Part shown: piece after piece, positions 1 to 8,595 of the stretch
How the letters are laid out: each line of letters opens with the position of its first letter
How positions within the stretch are numbered: position 1 is the stretch's first letter
Source: Candidatus Cloacimonadota bacterium
GTDB taxonomy: Bacteria > Cloacimonadota > Cloacimonadia > Cloacimonadales > GCA-2742885
Direction of reading: 5' to 3'
NCBI GenBank assembly: GCA_002742885.1
Contig: PDOO01000026.1
Span: 1 to 64,000 of the forward strand
Length of the DNA: 64,000 nt
Program-made: the position numbers and the translations under genes
Notes under the pieces: generated by a model
Database searches by the model: none
The model's input: the letters and a program-made list of their open reading frames with translations, nothing else
What the model was told of the DNA's origin: nothing

Positions 1-726
1 GGTTTCTTCAAGTTTTTTAAATCCTGTATCATCATGTCCGGGATCGGCAAGAATCACGCCGTCATCCTGAATAAGCATGACATATCCTGTTTTACCGATC
101 CGTATATTGCTGATAAATTTAGTTAAATCATGCAAACTTACGTCAAAACCGATAACACCTTTTACATTATCTTTTGCAGATACTGCATGACTGACGGCAA
201 CAACTGCTTCTCCCGTAAAAGATTGATAAGCTTTAGTCAAAGACGGTTTATTCGGGGTAAGAAGAGATTTCTTATACCAAGGTCTCACTCTGGGATCAAA
301 TCCGGCAGGGATTTTTAAGCTTTTGTCGCCATCAATAAAACTGCCGAACTTTGTTCCCATATATACTTCTACATAATTTTTATGACTTATTTTTACGGTA
401 TTTAAAAAATTAACTATTCGCTGTTCGTCAAGACCTCTGCTGAAATCAGCCATTGTTTTACTTGATTTTTCGTTTATAAATGAGGTCATGTCTCTATTAA
501 TGTTAAGTACATCCGGAAACTTTGCCAACATAACGGAATTTTCTTTGATATCGTCCATAAATATAGATAATGATTTCTCGATAACAGAAAGTTCTGAATG
601 TGTGTATTCATAAAAGTCTCTGAGAGAATCTTTTTTGATATTATTTCCGGTAATGATGCAAAGCAATACTATAGGGGTAATTACAGAAATCAAAAAGCCA
701 AGCATAAGTTTATTGCGAATATTCAT
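1..726 (-). CDS. dCache-domain membrane sensor, C-terminus beyond window
   Basis: The frame is open for 242 codons from the ATG at 726 to base 1, so only the N-terminal part is present. AGAGGAGA lies just upstream of the ATG. Residues 1-8 are a short basic cytoplasmic stretch and about 9-26 form a transmembrane anchor. The rest looks like a periplasmic double-Cache ligand-binding domain: a WYKKS segment, a VAVSHAV strand, then GVIGFDVSL and GYVMLIQDDGVILADP, which are typical of the dCache_1 fold. Such domains bind amino acids or other small metabolites in chemoreceptors, histidine kinases and diguanylate cyclases. The signalling output lies outside the window, so the class cannot be named. 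Confidence is good for the sensor domain and nil for the output. Confidence 0.8.
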   Translation of the reverse strand, partial: MNIRNKLMLGFLISVITPIVLLCIITGNNIKKDSLRDFYEYTHSELSVIEKSLSIFMDDIKENSVMLAKFPDVLNINRDMTSFINEKSSKTMADFSRGLDEQRIVNFLNTVKISHKNYVEVYMGTKFGSFIDGDKSLKIPAGFDPRVRPWYKKSLLTPNKPSLTKAYQSFTGEAVVAVSHAVSAKDNVKGVIGFDVSLHDLTKFISNIRIGKTGYVMLIQDDGVILADPGHDDTGFKKLEET

Positions 727-783
727 TTTTTCTCCTCTTTTAATGTAACATTAATAATGTTTGGCTATTTATATATATACCTG

Positions 784-789
784 TGTCAA
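784..789 (-). promoter_or_regulatory. possible -35 element (TTGACA) of the dCache sensor
   Basis: TTGACA reads on the minus strand 58 bases upstream of the sensor start, followed by an alternating TATATATA run. No convincing -10 sits at 17-19 bases, so only the -35-like hexamer is proposed. Confidence 0.25.
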
Positions 790-994
790 GATAATTTTAC
801 GGGAAACAATAATCCGTAAAAAACCACATTAATATTATAAAAATATTTTGACGAGAAATAAATAAAAAAATAAATTATGATCAGCAAAAACGCAGGACAG
901 TTTAAACAATTATGTAGACTAATAAGAGTATCTTACAGTTATATTTGCGATACGGATATTAACAAAAGATTGTTATAAAATTTTCAAATAAAAA

Positions 995-1013
995 ACGCCC
1001 TTCAAAAGGGCGT
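995..1013 (-). terminator. rho-independent terminator after lgt
   Basis: ACGCCCTT and AAGGGCGT form a perfect 8-bp stem with a 3-base loop, 9 bases after the lgt stop. The minus-strand RNA then runs into a U-rich tract. It ends the etfB/lgt transcription block. The rest of 727-1021 shows no other gene or clear signal. Confidence 0.85.
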
Positions 1014-1021
1014 AAAAAATA

Positions 1022-1822
1022 TCATGAACCGGATAAATTTTCATCTTTTCCGGAACCGGAAATTATTCCGATAAAGATTAGGGCAGAAATAATCATAACC
1101 GAACTCAAAATCTGTCCCATCGTAAGTCCGAGAAATAAAAATCCCAGATGTTCGTCAGGTTCCCTGAAAAATTCAACGATAAATCTGAAAATTCCGTATA
1201 ATCCCAGAAAATTCCAGAAAACCAAACCTTCTTTTACTTTCTTCATAACCATAATTTGTGAAATTATCGTCAAAACTATGCCTTCCAAAAATAATTCGTA
1301 CAATTGGGAAGGATGTCTGGGAAGACCGTCTGAGTTTGGGAAAACCATACCCCACGGTAAGGTTGTAACTCTTCCCCATAATTCGGCATTAATGAAATTT
1401 CCGAGTCGCCCCAAACCTAAACCGATTGCAATAAAAGGCATTACCGGATCCGCAATCTGCAAAAAACGAAATCCCTTTTTTCGACAAAAAAAGTAAGCGA
1501 TAATTATCGCCCCCAAAGCTCCGCCGTGAAAGGACATTCCGCCCTGCCAAACATAAAAAACATGCAAAGGATGACTAAAATAATATCCTAAATTGTAAAA
1601 CAATATGTAACCCATTCTTCCGCCCAGGACGACTCCCATCATTATATAAAAAAGTAAATCTTCATAATCTTTTTTGGATATTTTTATTCCTCTGTAAGCA
1701 AAATTTTTTTTAACGAAAAAAAATCCTATAAAAAAACTGACAATATATAACAACCCGTACCAACGAATTTCCAAAAATCCCAATTTTAATATATGAGGCT
1801 GTATTTCGGGAAATTTAAGCAT
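1022..1822 (-). CDS. lgt: prolipoprotein diacylglyceryl transferase
   Basis: Lgt transfers the diacylglyceryl group of phosphatidylglycerol to the lipobox cysteine of prolipoproteins in the inner membrane. The protein is 266 residues, the usual length, with about seven membrane segments. It starts with the typical FPEI and IRWYGLLYI segments. The signature GRLGNFINAELWG carries the conserved Arg, Asn and Glu, and HPSQLYE follows. The ATG at 1822 is chosen because AGGAG lies six bases upstream and the family normally begins just before the FPEI motif. An earlier in-frame ATG at 1858 lies inside the etfB terminator hairpin and would add a non-conserved stretch. Several lipoproteins in this window are its expected substrates. 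Confidence 0.95.
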   Translation of the reverse strand: MLKFPEIQPHILKLGFLEIRWYGLLYIVSFFIGFFFVKKNFAYRGIKISKKDYEDLLFYIMMGVVLGGRMGYILFYNLGYYFSHPLHVFYVWQGGMSFHGGALGAIIIAYFFCRKKGFRFLQIADPVMPFIAIGLGLGRLGNFINAELWGRVTTLPWGMVFPNSDGLPRHPSQLYELFLEGIVLTIISQIMVMKKVKEGLVFWNFLGLYGIFRFIVEFFREPDEHLGFLFLGLTMGQILSSVMIISALIFIGIISGSGKDENLSGS

Positions 1823-1840
1823 AACTGCTCCTAAAAAAAC

Positions 1841-1863
1841 AGACGTTGCAAAAAACAACGTCT
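1841..1863 (-). terminator. terminator between etfB and lgt
   Basis: AGACGTTG and CAACGTCT form a perfect 8-bp stem around an A-rich loop. In minus-strand RNA it is followed by seven U residues. It lies between the etfB stop and the lgt start, so lgt may depend on read-through or its own weak promoter. Confidence 0.7.
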
Positions 1864-1885
1864 TAAAGTATTAATTAAGAATAAA

Positions 1886-2668
1886 TTATTTACCCAATTC
1901 TTTCAATTTATTGACGAAAGCAACAGCCGATTCTTCGGCTGAAACTTCGATCTTTTCTCCGGCTTTATTTAAATCGGGAGTAAATATTTTTACGACTTGA
2001 GTAGGCGAACCGTTCAATCCTATCTTGGCTTCTTCCGTTCCTAAGTCATCCGAAGTCCAGACGGTAAGAGACGCTTTCTTTGCCGTTCTTTTGCCTCTTA
2101 ATGAAGGCAATCTCGGTTCGTTTATTTCTTTAACCACCGAAAAAAGAACCGGCATTTCAACTTCCAAACGATCATATCCGTCATCCATAAGTCGTTTAAC
2201 GGTCAGTTTATTTTCTTGTACATCTTCAATTTCGCTGACAAAACAAACTTGAGGAATATCCAGATGAGCAGCAACTCCGGGACCGACTTGCGCCGTATCA
2301 CCGTCAATTGCCTGTTGCCCCGTAAAAATAAGATCATAATCACCGATTTTTTCGATTGCTTTGGCTATAACGTAAGAAGTAGCCCAAGTATCTGCTCCGG
2401 CAAATTTTCTGTCAGATAAAAGAATCATTTCGTCCGCTCCCATGGATACGGCTTCTCTCAAAGCAGATTCGACTTGAGGAGGTCCCATGCTGACGACGAT
2501 AACTTTTCCGCCGTATTTTTCCTTTAAACGTACAGCTTCTTCAATTGCATACAAATCAAAAGGATTGAGGATACTTTCGACACCTTCTCTAATCAATGTA
2601 TTCGTAGCGGGGTCTATTTTAATTTCAGCAGTATCCGGTACTTGTTTAATTCCAACAATAATATTCAT
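1886..2668 (-). CDS. etfB: electron transfer flavoprotein beta subunit
   Basis: EtfB pairs with EtfA to carry electrons from flavin dehydrogenases, or to bifurcate them, in the cytoplasm. The 260-residue product has the usual N-terminus (VGIKQVPDT), the NPFDLYAIEEAVRLKE segment and the diagnostic AMP/FAD-binding stretch FTGQQAIDGDTAQVGP around residues 115-130. GGTGG precedes the ATG at 2668, and the DegT gene ends only nine bases upstream, so the two are cotranscribed. EtfA is normally the next gene, but here lgt follows and no etfA is in the window. The subunit itself is intact. An EtfA partner must be encoded elsewhere; whether this is a classical or bifurcating type cannot be decided from this sequence. 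Confidence 0.93.
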   Translation of the reverse strand: MNIIVGIKQVPDTAEIKIDPATNTLIREGVESILNPFDLYAIEEAVRLKEKYGGKVIVVSMGPPQVESALREAVSMGADEMILLSDRKFAGADTWATSYVIAKAIEKIGDYDLIFTGQQAIDGDTAQVGPGVAAHLDIPQVCFVSEIEDVQENKLTVKRLMDDGYDRLEVEMPVLFSVVKEINEPRLPSLRGKRTAKKASLTVWTSDDLGTEEAKIGLNGSPTQVVKIFTPDLNKAGEKIEVSAEESAVAFVNKLKELGK

Positions 2669-2677
2669 AAGCCACCT

Positions 2678-3781
2678 TTATTTATAGAAAGATTTAATTT
2701 TTTCGACAACATAATATTTTTGATCTTCTGTTAACTCGGAATAAATCGGAATCGATAAAACCGAGTCTGCAACTTTTTCGGAGTTCGGGAAATCGCCTTT
2801 TCGGTATCCTAAATCGGCAAAACATTCCTGCAAATGCAAAGGAAGAGGATAATAAATTGCGCAACCGATTCCGTTTTCCTGCAAATAACGCATCAATTCG
2901 TCTCTGCGTTCAACTTTAAGCGTGTATTGATTATATACGGTTTCGGCTTTTTCGTGAATAAAGGGGATTTTAACTTCAGGTATTCCCGCCAAATGTTCAT
3001 TGTAAAAAGCTCCGTTTTCTTTTCTCATTGCAGTCCACTTGTTCAGATATTTAAGTTTAATTTTCAAGACAGCAGCCTGAATCGTATCCAAACGGGAATT
3101 AAGTCCTACTTGATTATGATGATATTTTTTATACTCTCCGTGAACTCTTAATTTACGAAGTTTTAACGCTGTTTCGTCATCATCGGTCAAGCACATCCCT
3201 CCGTCTCCCATAGCTCCGAGATTCTTACTGGGAAAGAAAGAAAGAGTACCGACATCGCCGATTGTACCGGCAAATTTACCGGAGAACTTTCCGCCGATTC
3301 CCTGAGCAGTATCTTCAATAATTTTAAGGTTATATTCTTCGGCAATCTTTTTAATTTTGTCGGTATCCGCCGGTTGTCCGAATAAATGAACAGGCATGAT
3401 TGCTTTTGTTTTACAGGTAATTGCTTTGCGAATTTCATCAGGATCAATATTAAATGTATCGTAATCAATATCAACTAAAACAGGTTTTGCCCCGATTCTG
3501 TGAATGGCGGAAACAGAAGCAAAAAAAGTAAACGAAACAGTAATGACTTCATCGCCTTCTTTTATTCCGCAGGCAAGCAAAGCCAAAATAAGGGCATCAG
3601 AACCGCTGGCGCATCCTATTGCATGCTTAATTCCCAAAAATTTCTCCATATCTTCTTCAAATTCTCTTACCTGAGAGCCGAGAATATAATGATGAGAAGA
3701 GTAAACTTTTTCTATTTCTTCTTTTATTTCATCCAATACAGGATTGTTTTGAAGACTCAAATCCAATAAAGGTACTTTCAT
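2678..3781 (-). CDS. DegT/DnrJ/EryC1-family nucleotide-sugar aminotransferase
   Basis: A PLP-dependent aminotransferase of 367 residues that aminates a keto-sugar nucleotide. The N-terminal VPLLDL, GSDALILAL, the PVHLFGQPAD segment, the EDTAQGIGG region and the PLP lysine in SFFPSKNLGAMGDGG all fit the family. The HLFGQPAD stretch resembles WbpE/WlbC-type enzymes that make 3-amino sugars, but substrate assignment is only a guess. The start at 3781 is set by a perfect GGAGG five bases upstream; the ATG at 3793 overlaps that ribosome site. It follows the SLBB exporter and the epimerase, so it probably supplies an amino sugar for an exported surface polysaccharide or lipopolysaccharide. Confidence 0.88.
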   Translation of the reverse strand: MKVPLLDLSLQNNPVLDEIKEEIEKVYSSHHYILGSQVREFEEDMEKFLGIKHAIGCASGSDALILALLACGIKEGDEVITVSFTFFASVSAIHRIGAKPVLVDIDYDTFNIDPDEIRKAITCKTKAIMPVHLFGQPADTDKIKKIAEEYNLKIIEDTAQGIGGKFSGKFAGTIGDVGTLSFFPSKNLGAMGDGGMCLTDDDETALKLRKLRVHGEYKKYHHNQVGLNSRLDTIQAAVLKIKLKYLNKWTAMRKENGAFYNEHLAGIPEVKIPFIHEKAETVYNQYTLKVERRDELMRYLQENGIGCAIYYPLPLHLQECFADLGYRKGDFPNSEKVADSVLSIPIYSELTEDQKYYVVEKIKSFYK

Positions 3782-3816
3782 TACAACCTCCAAACGGTTT
3801 TATGAAAAATCTGATT

Positions 3817-4890
3817 TTAAATATTTTTATAAACTAGAATAGCTGTGGAAATAATGGATGCCAACATCCCGACAGGTTTTAAAATGTGAGAAGTAAATGC
3901 CCAGAAATCATCTTCAACCAGAATTGTTTCGCCGGGATAAAGAGTCTGTCCTGAATATTTTTTCTTCTTGCCGTCTCTTATCAGATAAAGCTTAAATTCT
4001 TTTGATTCCATAATATAACCTTCGGCATTATCGACATAATATTGAGCATTTTTACCTGCTTTGTAAGGTATTCTGCCGGGAGTTTTAACTTCTCCGATAA
4101 CATAAACATAAGAATCAAGAGTAGATAGATAAATTTTATCCTCGGGAAAAACTTCCGTTTCTTCTTCAGCTTTAAATTGAACTCCGTCATGCTCGACGAT
4201 TATCTTATTGAAATCAAGCTTAAAGCCTTTATAAGACAATTTAGCAATAATATTTTTTACTTTGTCTCCCGGTTCAGTTTCAAAATTTCTTGCCACAGAA
4301 ACAGTATCGTTATTAACAAAAACCTGAACAACCTCTTTGGCATAATCGACAACAATTACGTCTCCGGAGTTAACAACAGGATTTTGCGTCAAATCTCCTT
4401 CAAGCAGATATTTATTAATATCGTAAACATTCTTTCTTTTTCCGTTAATTACGGTAATTTTGGAGCTTGCGGACGAAACTCTTCCTTTTCCCAACATCAA
4501 AGCCTGATAAAGAGAGAGAGGATATTCAGATTCAAATTCTCCCGGCATATTCACCGCTCCCGATAAGTGATAACTGAAAGGAGAAAGATAAGCTAATTCA
4601 AAAACAAATTCCGGAGGATTTTTCCTTCCTTCACTCAACTTCTCAGCAAGCTTTGTTTTGGCTTCCGCAGCGGTAAGACCGGCAATTTCTTCGGTAATAT
4701 TGAACAAAGGAATCATTATTTTTCCCGTTACCAAGACAGGAACCTGAACCGTAACCGTATCAATAGCCGGAAATTGGACAAAAAAAGTATCGCCGGCTTT
4801 AACTATATACTGATTCTCGTTTACAGCAACAACGGAAAACAGAAGCGAGACAGAACTCAGAAATAAAACGAGCAATAATTTATTTCTCAT
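3817..4890 (-). CDS. SLBB-domain polysaccharide export protein (Wza-like)
   Basis: A 357-residue secreted protein. Residues 1-23 are a Sec signal peptide without a lipobox cysteine. Next comes a Poly_export-type segment (YIVKAGDTFFVQFP), then two to three SLBB beta-grasp repeats such as SGAVNMPGEF and VIGEVKTPGRIPY, and a C-terminal hydrophobic helix (GMLASIISTAILVY). This order is that of outer-membrane polysaccharide export proteins. The ATG at 4890 overlaps the end of the epimerase gene by 11 bases, implying translational coupling; a TTG at 4902 would only lengthen the N-terminus. No tyrosine kinase or Wzx/Wzy genes are near. Confidence 0.85.
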   Translation of the reverse strand: MRNKLLLVLFLSSVSLLFSVVAVNENQYIVKAGDTFFVQFPAIDTVTVQVPVLVTGKIMIPLFNITEEIAGLTAAEAKTKLAEKLSEGRKNPPEFVFELAYLSPFSYHLSGAVNMPGEFESEYPLSLYQALMLGKGRVSSASSKITVINGKRKNVYDINKYLLEGDLTQNPVVNSGDVIVVDYAKEVVQVFVNNDTVSVARNFETEPGDKVKNIIAKLSYKGFKLDFNKIIVEHDGVQFKAEEETEVFPEDKIYLSTLDSYVYVIGEVKTPGRIPYKAGKNAQYYVDNAEGYIMESKEFKLYLIRDGKKKKYSGQTLYPGETILVEDDFWAFTSHILKPVGMLASIISTAILVYKNI

Positions 4891-5839
4891 AAAATTCAAC
4901 AACCCTTTTTATAATATCGTCCAAACTGTACTTAGGTTTGTAATCGATATATTTTTTTATTTTTGACAAATCAGGTTGTCTGCGAAGCATATCTTCAAAA
5001 CCTTCTTCGTAAGCTTCTTCATATTTCAAAATTTCAATTTTTGACTTACTGCCGGTAAATTTCTTGATTTTCTTTGCCAATTCCTCAATTGATACGGGTT
5101 GATCGTTACCTATATTAAAAATTTCTCCTTCCGCTTTTGGAGTATTCATAAGTTTTATTATTCCGTCGGTTACATCACACACATCACCGAAACATCTGGT
5201 TTGTTTACCTGTTCCGAAAACCGTAATCGGATGATCCAAAAGAGCATTTTTCACGAATTTAGGAATAACCATTCCGTATTGACCTGTTTGACGAGGACCT
5301 ACCGTATTGAAACAACGAACGATTACAACCGGTAATTTCTTTTCTCTGTAATATGCCAAAGCCAAAAATTCATCTATAGCCTTGCCGCAACTGTAACTCC
5401 ATCTTGAGATATGAGTAGATCCCAATAATCTGTCATCTTCTTCTTTAAAAGGAACTTTATCGCTTTTTCCGTAAATCTCGGAAGTTGAAGTAATAAGAAC
5501 CTTTTTCTTGTATTTGTTTGCCAATTCAAGAACATTTTCCGTACCTGTAATATTAGTTTTAAGAGAAGAAAGAGGATTATCTATGATATACTGCACGCCG
5601 ACAGCAGCTGCCAAATGATATATTTGATCACATTGAGAAACTAATTTTTCCATAATATCTTTATGTAAAACGGAATCAATATGATACTTAAAATTTTTAT
5701 TGTGAACCAGATGCTCTATATTTTCGAAACTTCCCGTGGAAAGATTGTCTATAATGGTTACGTTATTGCCTTCCTTCAATAATTTTTCAGATAGATGAGA
5801 ACCGATAAATCCGGCTCCTCCCGTAATAAGTATATTCAT
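4880..5839 (-). CDS. NAD-dependent nucleotide-sugar epimerase/dehydratase
   Basis: An extended short-chain dehydrogenase of 319 residues. The Rossmann motif GGAGFIGSH is at residues 7-15, the catalytic YSCGK (YxxxK) is near residue 145, and NTVGPRQTG and VFGTGKQTRCF form the sugar-nucleotide site. The last two resemble UDP-glucuronate decarboxylase and UDP-glucose 4-epimerase relatives; the exact substrate is not settled. The start at 5839 is supported by GGAGA seven bases upstream, whereas the in-frame codon at 5851 is a TTG. It heads the polysaccharide-related run and overlaps the SLBB gene. Confidence 0.87.
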   Translation of the reverse strand: MNILITGGAGFIGSHLSEKLLKEGNNVTIIDNLSTGSFENIEHLVHNKNFKYHIDSVLHKDIMEKLVSQCDQIYHLAAAVGVQYIIDNPLSSLKTNITGTENVLELANKYKKKVLITSTSEIYGKSDKVPFKEEDDRLLGSTHISRWSYSCGKAIDEFLALAYYREKKLPVVIVRCFNTVGPRQTGQYGMVIPKFVKNALLDHPITVFGTGKQTRCFGDVCDVTDGIIKLMNTPKAEGEIFNIGNDQPVSIEELAKKIKKFTGSKSKIEILKYEEAYEEGFEDMLRRQPDLSKIKKYIDYKPKYSLDDIIKRVVEFYEK

Positions 5840-5904
5840 TAATATCTCCAATCTTTTAATTTAAATTCTAAAAAAACAGGTTAAATTTAATTTTTCGGTT
5901 ATTC

Positions 5905-5910
5905 TGTCAA
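5905..5910 (-). promoter_or_regulatory. possible -35 element upstream of the epimerase gene
   Basis: TTGACA on the minus strand lies 66 bases before the epimerase start, in the only sizeable gap of this run. The -10 region is AT-rich without a clear hexamer. Confidence 0.3.
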
Positions 5911-5936
5911 AAAATTTTTATCATTTACGATACAGT

Positions 5937-6674
5937 TTAATCTATTTCATACTGTAAAATATCAGAGAAAAACTTTTTTACTCTGGGATTACTGCTGTTA
6001 AAAATTTCAGCAGGCGTTCCTTCTTCCAAAATTTTTCCTTCATCCATAAACAGGATATGATCCGCCATGTTATAAGCAAAACCCATTTCATGAGTAATCA
6101 TTACAAGCTCAATACCCTCTTTCCTCAACTCTTCCACTAATCTCAAAACTTCCGATGTAAATTCAGGATCCAAGGCAGACGTAGGTTCATCCAAAAATAA
6201 AACTTTCGGTTTGATTGCCACGGCTCGGCACAATGCAATTCTCTGCTTCTGACCTCCGGAAAGCTCAGCCGCTTTCTTGCCGGAATGTTCCGATAAATTA
6301 AATCTCAACAGTAAATCCTCAGCAATTTGACATGCCTCTTTCTTGTCATATCCGTGAACCTTCACCAAAGGCAACATAATATTTTCGCAAGCTGTCAAAT
6401 GAGGGAATAAATTATAAGCCTGAAAGACCATTCCGATGCTTTTTCGATATGACCTCAGTTTTTTGGCATGAAAATCAACGATATGATCATTGAGGTAAAT
6501 CTCTCCCGAATCCGGTCTTTCCAAGCCGGCTAAAATTCTCAAAAAAGTAGTTTTGCCGCTTCCGGAAGCGCCGATTATCGCAATGGATTTTTTACCGTTA
6601 AGATCAATATTTAAATCATTTAAAACATTTACGTCATCAAATGATTTCACAAGATTTTTAACTTTAAGATGCAT
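5937..6674 (-). CDS. polar amino acid ABC transporter ATP-binding protein (GlnQ-like)
   Basis: A 245-residue ATPase that energises amino-acid uptake. Walker A is GASGSGKTT (about 35-43), the Q-loop region is GMVFQAYNLFPHLT, the signature is LSGGQKQR, Walker B is VLFLDEPTSALDP, and the H-loop is MITHEMGFAY. The QAYNLFPH and HEMGFA wording is characteristic of the GlnQ/ArtP/HisP group. The start overlaps the permease end by 11 bases. It is third in the order binding protein, permease, ATPase. The transported amino acid cannot be read from the sequence. Confidence 0.93.
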   Translation of the reverse strand: MHLKVKNLVKSFDDVNVLNDLNIDLNGKKSIAIIGASGSGKTTFLRILAGLERPDSGEIYLNDHIVDFHAKKLRSYRKSIGMVFQAYNLFPHLTACENIMLPLVKVHGYDKKEACQIAEDLLLRFNLSEHSGKKAAELSGGQKQRIALCRAVAIKPKVLFLDEPTSALDPEFTSEVLRLVEELRKEGIELVMITHEMGFAYNMADHILFMDEGKILEEGTPAEIFNSSNPRVKKFFSDILQYEID

Positions 6675-7458
6675 AAGCGAATTTCCTTTCCAGATATTTG
6701 GTAAAGCGGGAAACAGGCAAAGTAAGGATAAGATAGCCTACAGTCAGAGGCAAATAAGCTTCCATTGTTGAAAAAGTGGAAGAATTTATTTCTTTGGCAA
6801 CCATGGTAAATTCATGCACGGAAATGATTGAAAGCAAAGATGAATCTTTTATGAGAGAGGCAAATTGCCCTGCCAAAGGCGGAAGAGTTCTTGTAATAAC
6901 CTGAGGGAAAATAACATAAACGTATGTTTGATACTCCGTAAGCCCCAGAGATTTTGCCGTTTCCAGCTGACTTTCGGCAATACTCTTTATTCCGGCTCTG
7001 ATTATTTCGGCAATATAGGCTCCTGAAAAAAGAGACATCACGACTACCCCCGCAACAAATCTGTTATCAAGATTTATCGAATTGGCAACAATGTAATAAA
7101 AGACCAAAATCTGAACGAGCAAAGGAGTTCCTCTTATAAATTCCACATAAATTTTACTGATGAAACGCAGAGGCAATATTTTAGAAAGAGAAGACAATGC
7201 GGTCAGAACTCCTATAATCAGACTGAGTATTAAACTGAAAAAAGACAATTGCAAAGTCATCCAAAATCCTTTTGAGATGCTGCGACGAAAACGCCAAATA
7301 ACATCCCAGTCAAAATTATAATTTATTTTTCGGAAAGCAAAGTTAAAGATAAAACCAAGCAACAAAAAAACCGAGAGCAAATTTAAAATCTTTACGATTT
7401 TCGATGTGTCTTCATCCAAGATGATCAAATTTTTCGATATTTTTTTCAAAAATCTCAT
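6664..7458 (-). CDS. polar amino acid ABC transporter permease (HisM/GlnP type)
   Basis: A 264-residue inner-membrane permease with a cytoplasmic N-terminal extension, a first membrane helix near residues 25-45 and about five helices in all. FWMTLQLSFFSLILSLIIG and FIRGTPLLVQILVFYY are typical of the HEQRO/His-Glu-Gln-Arg-opine family. The EAA loop is SLGLTEYQTYVYVIFPQ. It lies 28 bases after the binding protein and overlaps the ATPase gene. Confidence 0.92.
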   Translation of the reverse strand: MRFLKKISKNLIILDEDTSKIVKILNLLSVFLLLGFIFNFAFRKINYNFDWDVIWRFRRSISKGFWMTLQLSFFSLILSLIIGVLTALSSLSKILPLRFISKIYVEFIRGTPLLVQILVFYYIVANSINLDNRFVAGVVVMSLFSGAYIAEIIRAGIKSIAESQLETAKSLGLTEYQTYVYVIFPQVITRTLPPLAGQFASLIKDSSLLSIISVHEFTMVAKEINSSTFSTMEAYLPLTVGYLILTLPVSRFTKYLERKFAYAS

Positions 7459-7486
7459 ACTCTGTTCTAATCCTTATGCCTCAGAA

Positions 7487-8290
7487 TTATTTAACGTCCA
7501 AATCAAAGAAGAAAGGAATATTATTTTCTTTGAAAACAGATCTTATTTCTTTCAAATATTTATCGGAAATAGGATCAAACCCGTTATTTTTTCTGAAATC
7601 CGCAATAAATTCATCAATCTTCTGCTTCAATTCTTTGTTTCCCTTTTTAACGGCAATTCCCCAATATCCTTCCGTACCCTCAATGGCTTCAAGATTAATG
7701 CGAGTTGTTTCAGGATGTTTTTTATGATTGCTGAATACTGTTAAAGCATCATAGATAAAAGCATCGGCTTTTCCCTGAGCAACTTCCATCACGCAGGCAG
7801 AAACATCTTCAAATCTGTGAATTTTTGCTTTAGGAAGATATTTTTTTGCCTTTTCTTCGCCGATGGTTCCCATTTTTACGGCAACGACTTTACCGTCTTC
7901 GTTCAAGTCTGCAAATGTATTTGCCGATGAATTTTCAGACAATAAAAGAGTAAGTCCGGCACTTATATAAGGGATTGAAAAATCAACGGCTTTTTTACGT
8001 TCATCGGTAATTGTCATAGATGAAATTATCATATCTGTTTTACCTGTTTGCAACGCAGGGATAAGCCCTGCCCAGGCAATATTTTTTATTTCTATTTCGC
8101 AATTAAGATACTTTCCCAGTTCTTTTGCGAAATCAACGCTTACTCCCACAGGATTTCCGCTTTCGTCAGACATCTCAAAAGGCGGATACTGCAATTCCAT
8201 TCCTACAATAAGTTTATCTTTGTTTTTTTTGTTTACGCATCCTTGACAACAAATAAGGATAATAATTAAAATAAAAATAATACGTTTCAT
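7487..8290 (-). CDS. amino-acid-binding lipoprotein of the ABC transporter (SBP_bac_3)
   Basis: A 267-residue solute-binding protein that delivers an amino acid to the following permease. Residues 1-18 are a lipoprotein signal (ILICCQGC, lipid attachment at the last cysteine). The mature domain shows the family elements LIVGMELQYPPFEM, VGVSVDFAKELGKYL and DMIISSMTITDERKKAVDFS, where the Arg is the usual ligand-carboxylate contact. The family is clear but the ligand is not. It is first in its operon, and a 14-bp palindrome sits 24 bases upstream of the start. Confidence 0.92.
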   Translation of the reverse strand: MKRIIFILIIILICCQGCVNKKNKDKLIVGMELQYPPFEMSDESGNPVGVSVDFAKELGKYLNCEIEIKNIAWAGLIPALQTGKTDMIISSMTITDERKKAVDFSIPYISAGLTLLLSENSSANTFADLNEDGKVVAVKMGTIGEEKAKKYLPKAKIHRFEDVSACVMEVAQGKADAFIYDALTVFSNHKKHPETTRINLEAIEGTEGYWGIAVKKGNKELKQKIDEFIADFRKNNGFDPISDKYLKEIRSVFKENNIPFFFDLDVK

Positions 8291-8313
8291 TTTTTTCTCC
8301 TTGCATTAACATC

Positions 8314-8327
8314 TCTCTCGCGAGAGA
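8314..8327. promoter_or_regulatory. perfect 14-bp palindrome, candidate operator
   Basis: TCTCTCGCGAGAGA is a perfect inverted repeat with no spacer, 24-37 bases before the binding-protein start codon. CG-rich palindromes are rare in this AT-rich window. Position and symmetry fit a dimeric repressor site or an RNA hairpin in the 5' leader. I do not recognise the regulator. Confidence 0.45.
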
Positions 8328-8564
8328 TTTTCTTTAAACAACAGTTTTATATAAATTGATCTTCTGTACTTCATTCGTAAAATCATAATAAAACCTCTGA
8401 ACCGAATGAAAACAGATGCAAGTATTGTCAAGGGAGATAATAAACGGGAAAGGTCAAATCTTTTCGGCAAGAAAAATATTACTCTGAATGAAAGATATTC
8501 TGATTTTTACTGTTTTGAAAAGTAACAAAAAGATTTCCAAGATGTTTTTTCATTTATAAAAAAA

Positions 8565-8578
8565 GCCCCTTTCGGGGC
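8565..8578 (-). terminator. rho-independent terminator after pyrG
   Basis: GCCCC-TTTC-GGGGC, a 5-bp GC stem with a tetraloop, is flanked by A/T runs. On the minus strand seven U residues follow directly. It lies 17 bases after the pyrG stop. Confidence 0.88.
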
Positions 8579-8595
8579 AAAAAAAACAAATTTTA

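Larger units (their letters stand above)
8291..8595. other. intergenic region upstream of the amino-acid transporter operon
   Basis: No gene is visible. It holds the 14-bp palindrome at 8314-8327, a TTGACA on the minus strand at 8426-8431 with no good -10, and the pyrG terminator at 8565-8578. The transporter promoter must lie here. Confidence 0.6.

Noticed and set aside
1823-1858. Earlier ATG for lgt at 1858
   Set aside because: It lies inside the etfB terminator and adds residues not seen in Lgt; the AGGAG before 1822 decides the start.
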